From assembly GCA_951800685.1 (NCBI GenBank), contig CATOJY010000025.1:1-49795 (forward strand): a stretch of DNA of 49,795 bases, given 5' to 3'. The notes beneath the pieces are model-generated. The model was given only the letters and a program-made list of their open reading frames with translations. It did not search any database and had not been told where the DNA came from. The position numbers were made by a program, and so were the translations under genes. This DNA comes from an uncultured Lachnospiraceae bacterium. Lineage in GTDB: Bacteria; Bacillota; Clostridia; Lachnospirales; Lachnospiraceae. The stretch's first letter is position 1, and each line of letters opens with the position of its first letter. Below are positions 35,349 through 44,114 of this stretch, piece after piece.

Positions 35349-36995
35349 ATGAAAAAAAGGTTTGGCGGCGGAAGAAAAAAGTTTATCATAGCGTTTCTGG
35401 TGATCTGGGCGGTGCAGATGGCAGCCGCCTTTTATTTCTGCACGCAGAAGCAGGGATTTCATGAAGACGAATACTATACATATTATTCTACGGCACGTAC
35501 GAATGGGTTCTATATAGAGGATGACCAGTGGATGGAAAGAGACGTATACCGGAATGAATTCGTGGTGCTTCCCGGACAGGAATTCCAGTATGGATTGGTA
35601 AAACAGGTACAGTCATGGGATGTGCATCCGCCAGTATATTATTGGGTATTTCATACAGCCGCCTCTCTCGTTCCAGGGGTGTTCTCGAAGTGGATCGGGT
35701 TGTCAGTGAACTTGGCATTATGGGGTGTAAATATCGTATTGCTGGCTGGTCTGGCGTATTGGGTAAGCGGTCGCAATGAAAAGATAACGCTTCTTGTGAC
35801 AGCCTTCTATGGATTGTCACCGGCTGCTATGAGCGGTGTCGTCTTTATCAGAATGTATGAAATGTTAACCATGTTTGTGCTGCTGTGCGCAATTCTGCAT
35901 GTTCAGGCGATCCAACGAATAGGAACGAAGAAATGGGTAAGACTGCCTGTGGGGAGCTGTCTTGTGCCGATGGCGGCCGTGACATATTTGGGATTTCTGA
36001 CACAGTACTATTATTCTATTTTCCTCTTTTACCTAGGAGCAGCTTTTTGCCTGTGGCTCTTGTGGCGGGAGAGAAATATCTGGAATTGTGTCCGGTATGC
36101 GCTAAGCCAGGGAACTGCGTTTGTATTAGCTTATCTGACCTACCCATCTTGTTTAGGACAGATGTTTCGGGGGCAGAGGGGGGCGCAGGCGACGGAAAAC
36201 TTTTTCGATCTGTCGAATACGCTGCAGAGACTGCAATTTTTCTTTGATCTGTTGGATGAGTTTGTGTTTGGGAGAGCGCTTCCGGCGTTGTTACTGGTAT
36301 TGCTGCTGCTTCTTGTGACGGCCTACAGGCGGAGGAGCCTGCAGAAACCCAGCGCACAATATGCGGGCCTTAGCACAGTCTATTGGCTGCTCGCTACGGC
36401 GGTTCTGGGGTATTTCCTGACAGTATCTAAAACGGCACTGCTTTTGGGAGATACGTCGAACCGGTATCAGTTACCAGTTTATGGGATGATTGTATTGCTG
36501 CTTAGTGAGGCAGTGAGGCGGCTGATTAGATATGTGGTAGTAGATGGCAGGCGGAATGCGCCGATATCATCGAAATGGGAGATATACAGTTATGCGGCAG
36601 CAGCGGTATTGTGTCTGGCGATTGATCTGGCAGGGCTTGCCGGCGGCAAAGTAGTGTTTCTCTATCCTGAGGCGGAAGAACAGGTGAAATTTGCGGAAGA
36701 ACAGGCACAGGAAAATGTGGTGGCAGTCTATCTGTATGATCCAGGTTCAGAGTGGTGCATCTGGGCGGCGACAAACGAATTATTGGCCTATCCCCAAATT
36801 TATTTTGCAGCAGCGGATCATGAGAATGCATTGACAGATGCAGAGATACAGAGAGCGGATGCATTGGTGGTGTACATTGCCAAGGGAGTGGACCAGGAAG
36901 CGCAGGTGGAGAGAATCCTGGAGAGCAATGGGCAGGTTTCACATTGTGAGCGGATGTTTGATAATAAGTATTATGATGTATATTTGTTGCAGTGA
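35349..36995 (+). CDS. GT-C-fold membrane glycosyltransferase (GT39-like)
   Basis: The 548-residue protein has about 10-11 membrane helices. The first extracellular loop carries HEDEYYTYYSTAR, matching the acidic motif of GT-C enzymes, and then WDVHPPVYYWVFHTAAS, a conserved second motif of this group. A C-terminal extracellular domain of about 110 residues ends the protein. It should use a polyprenyl-phosphate sugar, which the GtrB-like enzyme at 24358 could make (inference). It is the last gene of the cluster and faces the next gene with a gap of 2 bases and no terminator. Confidence 0.78.
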   Translation: MKKRFGGGRKKFIIAFLVIWAVQMAAAFYFCTQKQGFHEDEYYTYYSTARTNGFYIEDDQWMERDVYRNEFVVLPGQEFQYGLVKQVQSWDVHPPVYYWVFHTAASLVPGVFSKWIGLSVNLALWGVNIVLLAGLAYWVSGRNEKITLLVTAFYGLSPAAMSGVVFIRMYEMLTMFVLLCAILHVQAIQRIGTKKWVRLPVGSCLVPMAAVTYLGFLTQYYYSIFLFYLGAAFCLWLLWRERNIWNCVRYALSQGTAFVLAYLTYPSCLGQMFRGQRGAQATENFFDLSNTLQRLQFFFDLLDEFVFGRALPALLLVLLLLLVTAYRRRSLQKPSAQYAGLSTVYWLLATAVLGYFLTVSKTALLLGDTSNRYQLPVYGMIVLLLSEAVRRLIRYVVVDGRRNAPISSKWEIYSYAAAAVLCLAIDLAGLAGGKVVFLYPEAEEQVKFAEEQAQENVVAVYLYDPGSEWCIWAATNELLAYPQIYFAAADHENALTDAEIQRADALVVYIAKGVDQEAQVERILESNGQVSHCERMFDNKYYDVYLLQ

Positions 36996-36997
36996 TA

Positions 36998-38260
36998 TCA
37001 AAAATAATCTGAGAAATATGCTTTCTCTACCGGGATCATACGTTCCAGCCAGGTCAACATATAGTATTCTGTTTTAATCTTTTCATGCTCATAGAGGTAA
37101 GAAGGCCTTTTATAGCCCATCAACATGGTAGTCAGTGTATTGACAGACAGTTCAACCACATTGATAGACTGATTGTTGTCAACCTGTTCGCAGATTGTCT
37201 TGCCGTCGCGCCAGGAAACCATGTAATCGCCTGCATTCCAGGGGGCCATCTCATCATGCACGAGAAAGTGCAGCTTGAAGTCTTCCGGCTGGACCTGAAA
37301 AGGATACTCGGAAAGAAATTCCTTGACATCGATGATGCGAGCCATGATGTAGGGCGAGATCGTTTCAGTGATCTCACTGTCTTCGAACAGATAAGCCATG
37401 GTCTCACCCGAATAATTATCACCCTGCACTTGTGTGATCATGGAAAAGTGTGCGCTGATATAGTTCCAGAGACCATAGTTCGCTTCGATATTCAGATAGA
37501 CCATTTCTTTGATATGAAAAATTTCATTGGCAATATAATAGACTACATAACCCAAGGGCTTATGCTCTTTACTGTAATAGACAGCGGCGATAATATCATC
37601 ATTATCCCAACGCCAGTATTCTTCCCAGGAAAGTGCATCACGGATCAAAGCGCCATGTCTCTGCAGAGCGAAGTAGGAATGGACATTGTGATAGTCTTCA
37701 GCATCCAGGCTGACGCGTTCTACCATACCGTCTACCGGGCGCATCTTAGGGAGTTGTGTGTCTTTGACAGTGAAGGTAAGCTTGTCGGATACAATTTCCC
37801 ACCCCATCTTGCGATAGAAGGGAATAGAGTAGGGGTAGAGAAATGAGAGAAGCATTCCGTTCTTGTGTATATAATCGAGAGCGCGCTGCATCAGGGAGTG
37901 TATTAGTCCGCGACCAGTGTATTCTGGATAGGTAGCGACGCCAGTGATCCCTCCCATAGGCATGATGGTATCGTGGATATTTACTCTCATAGAGTAGATG
38001 ACGATCATAGATGCCAGTTTATCCTGATAAAACCATCCCAGTACATAAGCTTCCTCCAGGATAGGACGCTTCGCGTATTTGATCTCTTCCTGTTGCCAGC
38101 CAGTCTGAAAAAGTTCATAAGAAGTAACCTGGAAAGCATACTGGAGAAGTGCATTGAACTGTTCCAGATCGCCCCGATCCAGTTCACGCATCTTAAAATC
38201 TCCATTGCATTCCAGGTAAGTATATGTTTGTTGTTGGTCTTCCATAAATAGATGCCTCAT
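36998..38260 (-). CDS. Eis-like GNAT acetyltransferase
   Basis: The 420-residue protein has an N-terminal GNAT domain with the acetyl-CoA loop GGITGVATYPEYTGRGLIHS and LSFLYPYSIPFYRKMGWEI, then a second GNAT-like part and a C-terminal sterol-carrier-like domain. This is the layout of Eis (enhanced intracellular survival) proteins, which acetylate amines, including aminoglycosides in some species. The substrate here is unknown. It follows degV by 35 bases and is the last gene of the minus-strand set. Confidence 0.85.
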   Translation of the reverse strand: MRHLFMEDQQQTYTYLECNGDFKMRELDRGDLEQFNALLQYAFQVTSYELFQTGWQQEEIKYAKRPILEEAYVLGWFYQDKLASMIVIYSMRVNIHDTIMPMGGITGVATYPEYTGRGLIHSLMQRALDYIHKNGMLLSFLYPYSIPFYRKMGWEIVSDKLTFTVKDTQLPKMRPVDGMVERVSLDAEDYHNVHSYFALQRHGALIRDALSWEEYWRWDNDDIIAAVYYSKEHKPLGYVVYYIANEIFHIKEMVYLNIEANYGLWNYISAHFSMITQVQGDNYSGETMAYLFEDSEITETISPYIMARIIDVKEFLSEYPFQVQPEDFKLHFLVHDEMAPWNAGDYMVSWRDGKTICEQVDNNQSINVVELSVNTLTTMLMGYKRPSYLYEHEKIKTEYYMLTWLERMIPVEKAYFSDYF

Positions 38261-38295
38261 TCTATTGTATCAGTCTATCCAAAGCTGTTATCGGA

Positions 38296-39183
38296 TCATT
38301 CTGTGAAATATCTGCTGTACTTCCCATCATCTGCATCGAAGAAACAGAAACCGACAAGACCGCGTCCGGTGTGTGCTCCAATAGCACATCCGACAACAGA
38401 AATCAGTGTATCTTTCGGATGAAAAGTTTCTTCCACCAATGCATTAATAAAATTGAGAGATGCCATATCCTCCCCATGGCATAGAGCAACCGTCTGGTTT
38501 TCCAGATGATACCCGTTCTCCTTGGCATAGTCAATCAAGAAACGCAGAGATTTCTTCCTGCCACGCACGGTCTTGATCACGGCCAGTGCGCCGCTCTTGT
38601 TCACGACTAATACAGGTTTCATGTCCAATGTTTCTGCCAGGGTACCTTTGAATTTCGTCAAACGGCCGCCTTTGATCAGATAAGCCAGAGTCTGCACTGT
38701 GAAGACATGACGGATATGTGTGATGTAATAGTCGGCAGCTTCGATCAATTCTTCTTTGGAAGCACCTTTTTCCAGCATGGTAACCAGCTTGCTGACAAGC
38801 AGACCGAAACCGATGGAAGCGCATTTAGAGTCTATGATGGTTAAATCAAAATCAGGATACTCCTCGCGGATGCCGGTCAAGGCAATGTTTGCAGCGTTGT
38901 AGGTTCCTGCAATCCCTGTAGAAAAGCATAGATAAAGTACACTGTCACCTGCCTGGGCATAAGGCAGGAAAGCATCGGTAAACATTGCAGGGTTGATGTG
39001 GTAGGTTTTGACGTCCCGGTTGATATCGTCCAGTATATGATAGAATTCTTCTGTCTGTATGGTGCTGCCGTCCAGATAATCAACATTGTCGATCACAACA
39101 GGCGTTGGAATCACATGCAGTTTATGCTGTTTAGTATAGTCTTTGGGCAAGTCGCTTGCCGAATCTGTAATAATACGAAGCAT
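38296..39183 (-). CDS. DegV family protein (fatty-acid binding)
   Basis: The 295-residue protein begins LRIITDSASDLPKDYTKQH and shows PTPVVIDNVDYLDG, CFSTGIAGTYNAANIA and DSKCASIGFGLLV, all standard DegV blocks. Members bind fatty acids and in some bacteria serve as the FakB subunit of the fatty-acid kinase. No fakA gene is nearby. It lies 99 bases downstream of pncB on the same strand. Confidence 0.93.
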   Translation of the reverse strand: MLRIITDSASDLPKDYTKQHKLHVIPTPVVIDNVDYLDGSTIQTEEFYHILDDINRDVKTYHINPAMFTDAFLPYAQAGDSVLYLCFSTGIAGTYNAANIALTGIREEYPDFDLTIIDSKCASIGFGLLVSKLVTMLEKGASKEELIEAADYYITHIRHVFTVQTLAYLIKGGRLTKFKGTLAETLDMKPVLVVNKSGALAVIKTVRGRKKSLRFLIDYAKENGYHLENQTVALCHGEDMASLNFINALVEETFHPKDTLISVVGCAIGAHTGRGLVGFCFFDADDGKYSRYFTE

Positions 39184-39282
39184 ATCTTGCTCCCTCCCTT
39201 TTCATGTTAATCATAATGCAATGGAAGTGACTTTTCAAGCGAATTATGGCAGCTCCTTGTCAGCAAAATCCACAACAGAAGA

Positions 39283-40737
39283 TTACGCCTGGTTCATCTG
39301 GTCCAGTAATTGAATCTTGATATCATATAGTTTACTTGATAGATCCACATATACTTTATGGGGATTTACCAGTCTGCGCGTTTCATCCCAGAGGGTATTT
39401 TGTTCTTTCTGGCAGTAAGCGCGTATTTCCATGACCTTTGGGGAGCTGTAGCAGCATTCGCCATTTTGGAACACCGGTACCATGAGCTCGCGGAGCGTGT
39501 AGCTGCCACCAGGAAGTTTTGTCTTCTTCCATGGTTCGTTAGGATCAAAAAGAAGCAGAGAATCTTTCTCGTCAAACTGTTCTTCTACCAGGCAGATCAG
39601 ATCCGCCTTCACCTTACCGGTTTCTTTCTCGTAAACACGGTAGATGGTCTTATTGCCCGGATTGGTCACTTTCTCTGAGTTTTCAGATAATTTAATCTTG
39701 GGGATAAATTTACCGTTTTCCCCCATAATGGCTGCCAGTTTGTATACGCCGCCGAAGGAAGGACAATCTTTGGAGGTGATCAGATGCGTGCCGACACCCC
39801 AGGAAGTGATGGCGGCACCTTGCGCCTTCAGGCTTTGGATCAGAAACTCGTCCAGATCGTTAGAAGCAGAGATGACTGCGTCGGGAAACCCTGCCGCATC
39901 CAACATTTTCCGTGCCTTTTTGGACAGATAAGCAAGATCGCCGCTGTCCAGACGAATGCCATAATAGGTCAGGGGAATATCGGCGTCTCTCATTTCAGTG
40001 AATACGCGGATGGCATTGGGAACACCTGACTTTAGGGTGTCATACGTATCTACCAGAAGAATGCAGGCAGAAGGATACATATCTGCGTAGGTTTTGAATG
40101 CGGTATATTCATCGGGGAAACTCATAATCCAGCTGTGGGCATGGGTTCCTTTCACAGGTACATCAAAGAGCTGACCGCACAGGACGTTGGAAGTACCGAT
40201 ACAGCCGCCGATGACTGCGGCTCTGGCGCCATAAGTACCAGCGTCCGGTCCCTGTGCACGCCGCAGGCCGAATTCCATGATACCGTCACCGTGGGCGGCG
40301 TAGCAGACTCTAGCGGCTTTGGTAGCGATCAGGCTCTGATGGTTGATGATATTCAAGATCGCAGTCTCTACTAACTGTGCCTGCATGATTGGAGCGATCA
40401 CCTTGATCAGCGGCTCACGTGGAAAGACGACCGTGCCTTCTGGAATGGCATAAATATCTCCCGTGAATTTAAAATCTTTCAGATAATCCAGGAAATCCTG
40501 GTCAAAAATGCCAAGTCCGGCCAGATAGGCGATATCTTCTTCATCAAAATGAAGTTCTTTGATATATTGGATTAATTGTTCTAAGCCAGCGGCAATGGCA
40601 AAACCACCGTCGCAGGGGTTATTGCGGTAGAAAGCGTCGAAGATGACGGTCTCATTGCGATCCTTATTCTTGAAATAACCCTGCATCATTGTCAACTCAT
40701 ATAAGTCGGTAAGCAAAGTCAGGTTCTGTCTGTCCAT
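39283..40737 (-). CDS. pncB: Nicotinate phosphoribosyltransferase
   Basis: The 484-residue enzyme has the N-terminal LTLLTDLYELTMMQGYFKN, the conserved EFGLRRAQGPDAG region with the active-site segment, GTHAHSWIMSFPDEYTAFK holding the catalytic His, and YYGIRLDSGDLAYLS. It joins nicotinate to PRPP to make NaMN in NAD salvage. Length fits the longer bacterial form. A minus-strand promoter is seen about 130 bases upstream. Confidence 0.96.
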   Translation of the reverse strand: MDRQNLTLLTDLYELTMMQGYFKNKDRNETVIFDAFYRNNPCDGGFAIAAGLEQLIQYIKELHFDEEDIAYLAGLGIFDQDFLDYLKDFKFTGDIYAIPEGTVVFPREPLIKVIAPIMQAQLVETAILNIINHQSLIATKAARVCYAAHGDGIMEFGLRRAQGPDAGTYGARAAVIGGCIGTSNVLCGQLFDVPVKGTHAHSWIMSFPDEYTAFKTYADMYPSACILLVDTYDTLKSGVPNAIRVFTEMRDADIPLTYYGIRLDSGDLAYLSKKARKMLDAAGFPDAVISASNDLDEFLIQSLKAQGAAITSWGVGTHLITSKDCPSFGGVYKLAAIMGENGKFIPKIKLSENSEKVTNPGNKTIYRVYEKETGKVKADLICLVEEQFDEKDSLLLFDPNEPWKKTKLPGGSYTLRELMVPVFQNGECCYSSPKVMEIRAYCQKEQNTLWDETRRLVNPHKVYVDLSSKLYDIKIQLLDQMNQA

Positions 40738-40868
40738 TTTCTTTCCTCCGTTTTAATGTCAATTTGTATTAGTGCTTGTGTCGTTCCCGGCATAAAGAGA
40801 CTATGAATAGCAGGGCAAACGATTCCTTCTGGGATGAAATATTGACATTTATTCAATAATTTATTATT

Positions 40869-40897
40869 TTCATAAGCATTTTACACCAAATTTTCAA
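40869..40897 (-). promoter_or_regulatory. Probable pncB promoter
   Basis: On the minus strand TTGAAA (40897-40892), a 17-base spacer and TATGAA (40874-40869) match the housekeeping consensus in 9 of 12 positions. The transcript would have a leader of about 125 bases. Confidence 0.45.
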
Positions 40898-40922
40898 AAT
40901 AGGGAAGGACTTTGTACAATAA

Positions 40923-40946
40923 ATGACATGACATATGTCTTGTCAT
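40923..40946. promoter_or_regulatory. 24-bp palindrome, possible operator
   Basis: The left half ATGACATGACAT and right half ATGTCTTGTCAT pair in 11 of 12 positions. It lies just upstream of the proposed pncB promoter and 75 bases before a rightward promoter that itself contains ATGACATG. It has no T-run, so an operator is more likely than a terminator. Apart from this and the two promoters, 40738-41109 holds nothing I recognise. Confidence 0.5.
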
Positions 40947-41020
40947 ATTGGGCAATGGAAGTTACATGTTTGGCAGGATTGAATATGTCAAGGGATAGTG
41001 ACTAAAAGGATCTCTTTTTC

Positions 41021-41049
41021 ATGACATGGAGAAGAGGATCTGTTATAAT
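41021..41049 (+). promoter_or_regulatory. Promoter for the broken ORF and the GNAT gene
   Basis: ATGACA (41021-41026), a 17-base spacer and a perfect TATAAT (41044-41049) lie 61 bases before ATG 41110. Confidence 0.7.
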
Positions 41050-41109
41050 AATCCTATGGGAAGACGGTGTCTCTGGCAGTTCATGCCGGAAAAGCAGGAG
41101 GAAACGGAT

Positions 41110-41341
41110 ATGAAGCGGGAAACCTATACGTTACGGTATTTAAACACACCGGTTCAGGAAAGAACATGAGCCGCAGAACATAGAGGCAAAGATCCTGTTG
41201 GATACAGCTGGTGCAACGGGAATTGCAAGAACATCAATTTATAAGGGGACTGTTTCGAAACCTCTTTATACGGTACTGCCAGATGGTACGGTTTCAAATG
41301 GAGAAGGTGAGACGCCATCTTTCTTTGTGAAGGGGACATAA
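41110..41341 (+). pseudogene. Unknown short gene with a frameshift
   Basis: ATG 41110, preceded by AGGAGG, opens a frame MKRETYTLRYLNTPVQERT that ends at TGA 41167-41169. Removing one base there continues the reading as EPQNIEAKILLDTAGATGIA, then SIYKGTVSKPLYTVLPDGTV, ending at TAA 41339-41341. The repaired product would be about 77 residues. I do not recognise the family. The promoter and ribosome site are intact, so the lesion seems recent or is a sequencing error. The next gene starts 2 bases after its stop. Confidence 0.5.
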
Positions 41342-41342
41342 G

Positions 41343-41789
41343 ATGAAGATCAGGAAAGCAACAATAGATGATTTGTCAAGAGTGGCTGAAATATATGTAT
41401 TCAATAATAGAATAAATTATTTCCCTATATTCAAGGATGAAAATTTTTCCTTTGGTGAGCTGCAAGTAGTTTCGTTGGTAGATCATTACTTCAAAAAAGA
41501 TGAAGTAATCAAAAACATATATGTATTTGATAACGGATTGATAAAAGGTTTTATTCAAATGAACGGAACAGAGATTTGTAAATTGTATGTAGATACGTCT
41601 TTTCAAGGCGGGGGAATTGGCAGCGAGTTAATTGAATTTGCAATGCAAGAACTCCACGCAAATAATTTATGGGCACTGGAAAAAAACGTTAGGGCAATTT
41701 CCTTTTACCAAAGGCATGGATTTCATTTGACAGGTCAGAAAAAGTTTGAAGAAGATACCACCGAATATCTTGTTAAGCTAGAAAGATAA
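41343..41789 (+). CDS. GNAT family N-acetyltransferase
   Basis: The 148-residue protein is a single GNAT domain. It has IRKATIDDLSRVAEIYVFNN, LYVDTSFQGGGIGSELIEFA (the acetyl-CoA loop, QGGGIGS) and NVRAISFYQRHGFHLTGQKK. The substrate is unknown. The gene is more AT-rich than its neighbours and sits behind a broken ORF, which suggests recent acquisition (inference). It faces prs with a hairpin between. Confidence 0.88.
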   Translation: MKIRKATIDDLSRVAEIYVFNNRINYFPIFKDENFSFGELQVVSLVDHYFKKDEVIKNIYVFDNGLIKGFIQMNGTEICKLYVDTSFQGGGIGSELIEFAMQELHANNLWALEKNVRAISFYQRHGFHLTGQKKFEEDTTEYLVKLER

Positions 41790-41853
41790 TTGGGGAAATC
41801 TGCTTGCCGTTTCAAATGTCCTTGGCCCAGTGGCAGCGGTAGTTTGAGATAGC

Positions 41854-41890
41854 TACGCCGGCGAAATGTATAATACACTTTGCCGGCGTA
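41854..41890. terminator. Long hairpin between convergent genes
   Basis: TACGCCGGC (41854-41862) pairs with GCCGGCGTA (41882-41890), and most inner bases pair as well, giving a stem of about 17 bp with loop TAA. There is no strong T-run on either side, so it is an imperfect terminator candidate serving both strands, or a dispersed palindromic element. Confidence 0.5.
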
Positions 41891-41923
41891 AAGTTATGTG
41901 CCAAAAGGGATGCTGCAGTATCT

Positions 41924-43111
41924 TTATTCAACTTCTCCGGCATGGTAGTTCGCCACAGCCGACTGGATTCTCTCGACAGGATTGAGAAGATCGCTGATCG
42001 AAGTGTCGTGGTTGAGCGTATCAATAATGTAAGCAATATATTTGCTCATATCACAGCTGATATACCATTCACGGCTTAAAAGCTCAGGTGTCTGGTAAAT
42101 TAAGTTTGTGGTCAGTACACGATCGATTAGGCCATCGGCATATGCCTGGTCGAAGCGATCCAGGCCAGCAGTGAACAGACCGAAAGTGGAGAAGATGAAA
42201 ATTCTGTTTGCCTTAAATTTTTTCAGGGCGGAAGCCACTTCCAATGCACTTTCACCGGAGGAGATCATGTCATCAATGATGATCATATCTTTCCCTTCTA
42301 TGCTGGAGCCTAAGAATTCATGTGCCACAATCGGATTCCTGCCGTTCTCGATCCGAGTATAATCCCGTCTCTTGTAAAACATGCCCATATCAAGGCCAAG
42401 TACGTTAGCGATATAGATCGCACGGCTCATGCCTCCTTCATCAGGGCTGATCACCATCATATGGTCATTGTCAATCTGCAAATCTTTGACATGGCTTAGC
42501 AGGCCTTTAATAAACTGGTAGGCGGGCTGTACGGTCTCGAAACCATGCAGTGGGATAGCATTCTGGACGCGGGGGTCATGCGCGTCGAAGGTGATGATGT
42601 TATCTACGCCCATGTTGACCATTTCCTGGAGAGCGAGAGCACAGTCCAGAGACTCCCTTGCAGATCTCTTGTGCTGACGGCTCTCGTAGAGATAGGGCAT
42701 AATGACGGTGATACGCCTTGCCTTACCGCCTACGGCAGCAATGATACGTTTCAAATCCTGGAAATGATCGTCAGGTGACATGTGATTTTCGTGACCACAG
42801 AGCGAATAGGTCAGACTGTAGTTGGCGACATCGACAAGAAGATAGAGGTCTGAGCCGCGAACAGATTCTTTGATCACTCCTTTGGCCTCACCGGAACCAA
42901 AACGAGGCACAGCGGCGTTTAAGATATAGGAATCCCGTTGATAACCAGAAAAGGCGAGGGAATCTTTATGTTCGCTCTCTCGCTCGGTTCTCCATTTGAC
43001 GAGATAATAATCTACTTTTTCTCCCAGCGCCTTGCAGCCTTCCAGAGGAATGATGCCAAGAGAGCCTACGGGGATGGTTTCAAGGTTTCTTTTTTCTTCG
43101 CGTTTGGTCAT
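41924..43111 (-). CDS. prs: Ribose-phosphate pyrophosphokinase, long form
   Basis: The 395-residue protein has the flexible loop PYLYESRQHKRSARESLDCA, the pyrophosphate loop ISPDEGGMSRA and the PRPP site IIIDDMISSGESALEVA. It makes PRPP from ribose 5-phosphate and ATP for nucleotide, NAD and amino-acid synthesis. It is about 80 residues longer than the common form, with extra N-terminal (first 60) and C-terminal parts, a variant seen in Clostridia. It is the last gene of a dnaD-dnaI-prs operon, 10 bases after dnaI. Confidence 0.9.
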   Translation of the reverse strand: MTKREEKRNLETIPVGSLGIIPLEGCKALGEKVDYYLVKWRTERESEHKDSLAFSGYQRDSYILNAAVPRFGSGEAKGVIKESVRGSDLYLLVDVANYSLTYSLCGHENHMSPDDHFQDLKRIIAAVGGKARRITVIMPYLYESRQHKRSARESLDCALALQEMVNMGVDNIITFDAHDPRVQNAIPLHGFETVQPAYQFIKGLLSHVKDLQIDNDHMMVISPDEGGMSRAIYIANVLGLDMGMFYKRRDYTRIENGRNPIVAHEFLGSSIEGKDMIIIDDMISSGESALEVASALKKFKANRIFIFSTFGLFTAGLDRFDQAYADGLIDRVLTTNLIYQTPELLSREWYISCDMSKYIAYIIDTLNHDTSISDLLNPVERIQSAVANYHAGEVE

Positions 43112-43121
43112 GAAAGGATCC

Positions 43122-44093
43122 TCACTTTCTGTTCATCAAGCGTTTTCTGTACATGCGAATATCCTGTCCGGATAGTTTGCAGATCTCATAGTGGCTGGTA
43201 ATGCGGGAAAAAATACGGTCAGAATACCGGTTCCGCAGTTCTTCCAGGGACAGGTTTGTGGAGATGATAGTAGCTTTCTTTCCCATATGGCGCTCATTGA
43301 GCAGCGCAAAAAGCTGGGAAGTCACGAATTGGTTTGTCAGTTCAGTACCCAGATCATCGATGATAAGGAGATCACACTGGTACAGATCGGCGTAAATTTC
43401 ACGCATCTCCTCTCTATTCTTATAGTCAAAGGAATTTTTAGATAGTAAATCAAACAGGCCGGTTGAGCTGAAATAGATTACGGAATGACCGCTTTCAATC
43501 AGTTCCTTGGCAACACAACCGGAAAGAAATGATTTTCCCGTCCCCACTGTACCATAAAAGAAAAGATTATGGTAGTCTGAATTGAAATTTTTGGTAAAGT
43601 TACGGCATGTTTTGACGGCATTTTTAAAACGGGATAGGTCTTCGCCCTCATAATATTCATAAGATAAAGAATCAAAATTTTCTGTGCGGAGCATTTCACG
43701 GATATTAGACTGTTCATAAAGAAGCGTTATCATCGCCTGTTTAAAGCAGTGGCATTTCTGTCCGTCGATATAACCGGTATCTTTACAATCAGGACATTCG
43801 TAGACAGGCTGTAAATAATCAGGAGAAAATCCGGCATCTTCCAGAAGCTGTGCCTTGCGGCCAGACAGTTCAGCCAGAGAATCCCGCAGATCCTCCATAG
43901 CCTCCTCGTCGCCGGCCAGCATCTTCTTGCATTGTTCTACGCTGATGGAAGCTACCTGGTCTTCAAGCACACGATATAAGGGGAGCTGTTTGTAGATCGT
44001 GTCAAGTCTATCCTCTGCTTCGCGTCGGCTTTTCAGTTGTTTCATCTCGTATTGATGAAGAATCATGTCATATTGCGCATTTGTCAGGGACAC
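43122..44093 (-). CDS. dnaI: DnaI/DnaC-like helicase loader ATPase
   Basis: The 323-residue protein has a helical N-terminal part, a Cys cluster at about 113-128 (CPDCKDTGYIDGQKCHC) typical of DnaI-like zinc sites, and an AAA+ domain. Walker A is YGTVGTGKSFLSG and Walker B is LLIIDDLGTE; then come IISTNLSLEELRNRYSDRIF and SRI, the sensor and arginine-finger region. It probably loads the replicative helicase at the origin. It lies 21 bases after dnaD. Gene name is by similarity and context. Confidence 0.88.
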   Translation of the reverse strand: MSLTNAQYDMILHQYEMKQLKSRREAEDRLDTIYKQLPLYRVLEDQVASISVEQCKKMLAGDEEAMEDLRDSLAELSGRKAQLLEDAGFSPDYLQPVYECPDCKDTGYIDGQKCHCFKQAMITLLYEQSNIREMLRTENFDSLSYEYYEGEDLSRFKNAVKTCRNFTKNFNSDYHNLFFYGTVGTGKSFLSGCVAKELIESGHSVIYFSSTGLFDLLSKNSFDYKNREEMREIYADLYQCDLLIIDDLGTELTNQFVTSQLFALLNERHMGKKATIISTNLSLEELRNRYSDRIFSRITSHYEICKLSGQDIRMYRKRLMNRK

Positions 44094-44114
44094 AATGAGA
44101 CTCCTTATAAATGA

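Noticed and set aside
37085..37846. 253-codon open frame on the plus strand
   Set aside because: It is antisense to the Eis-like gene and has no recognisable motif.
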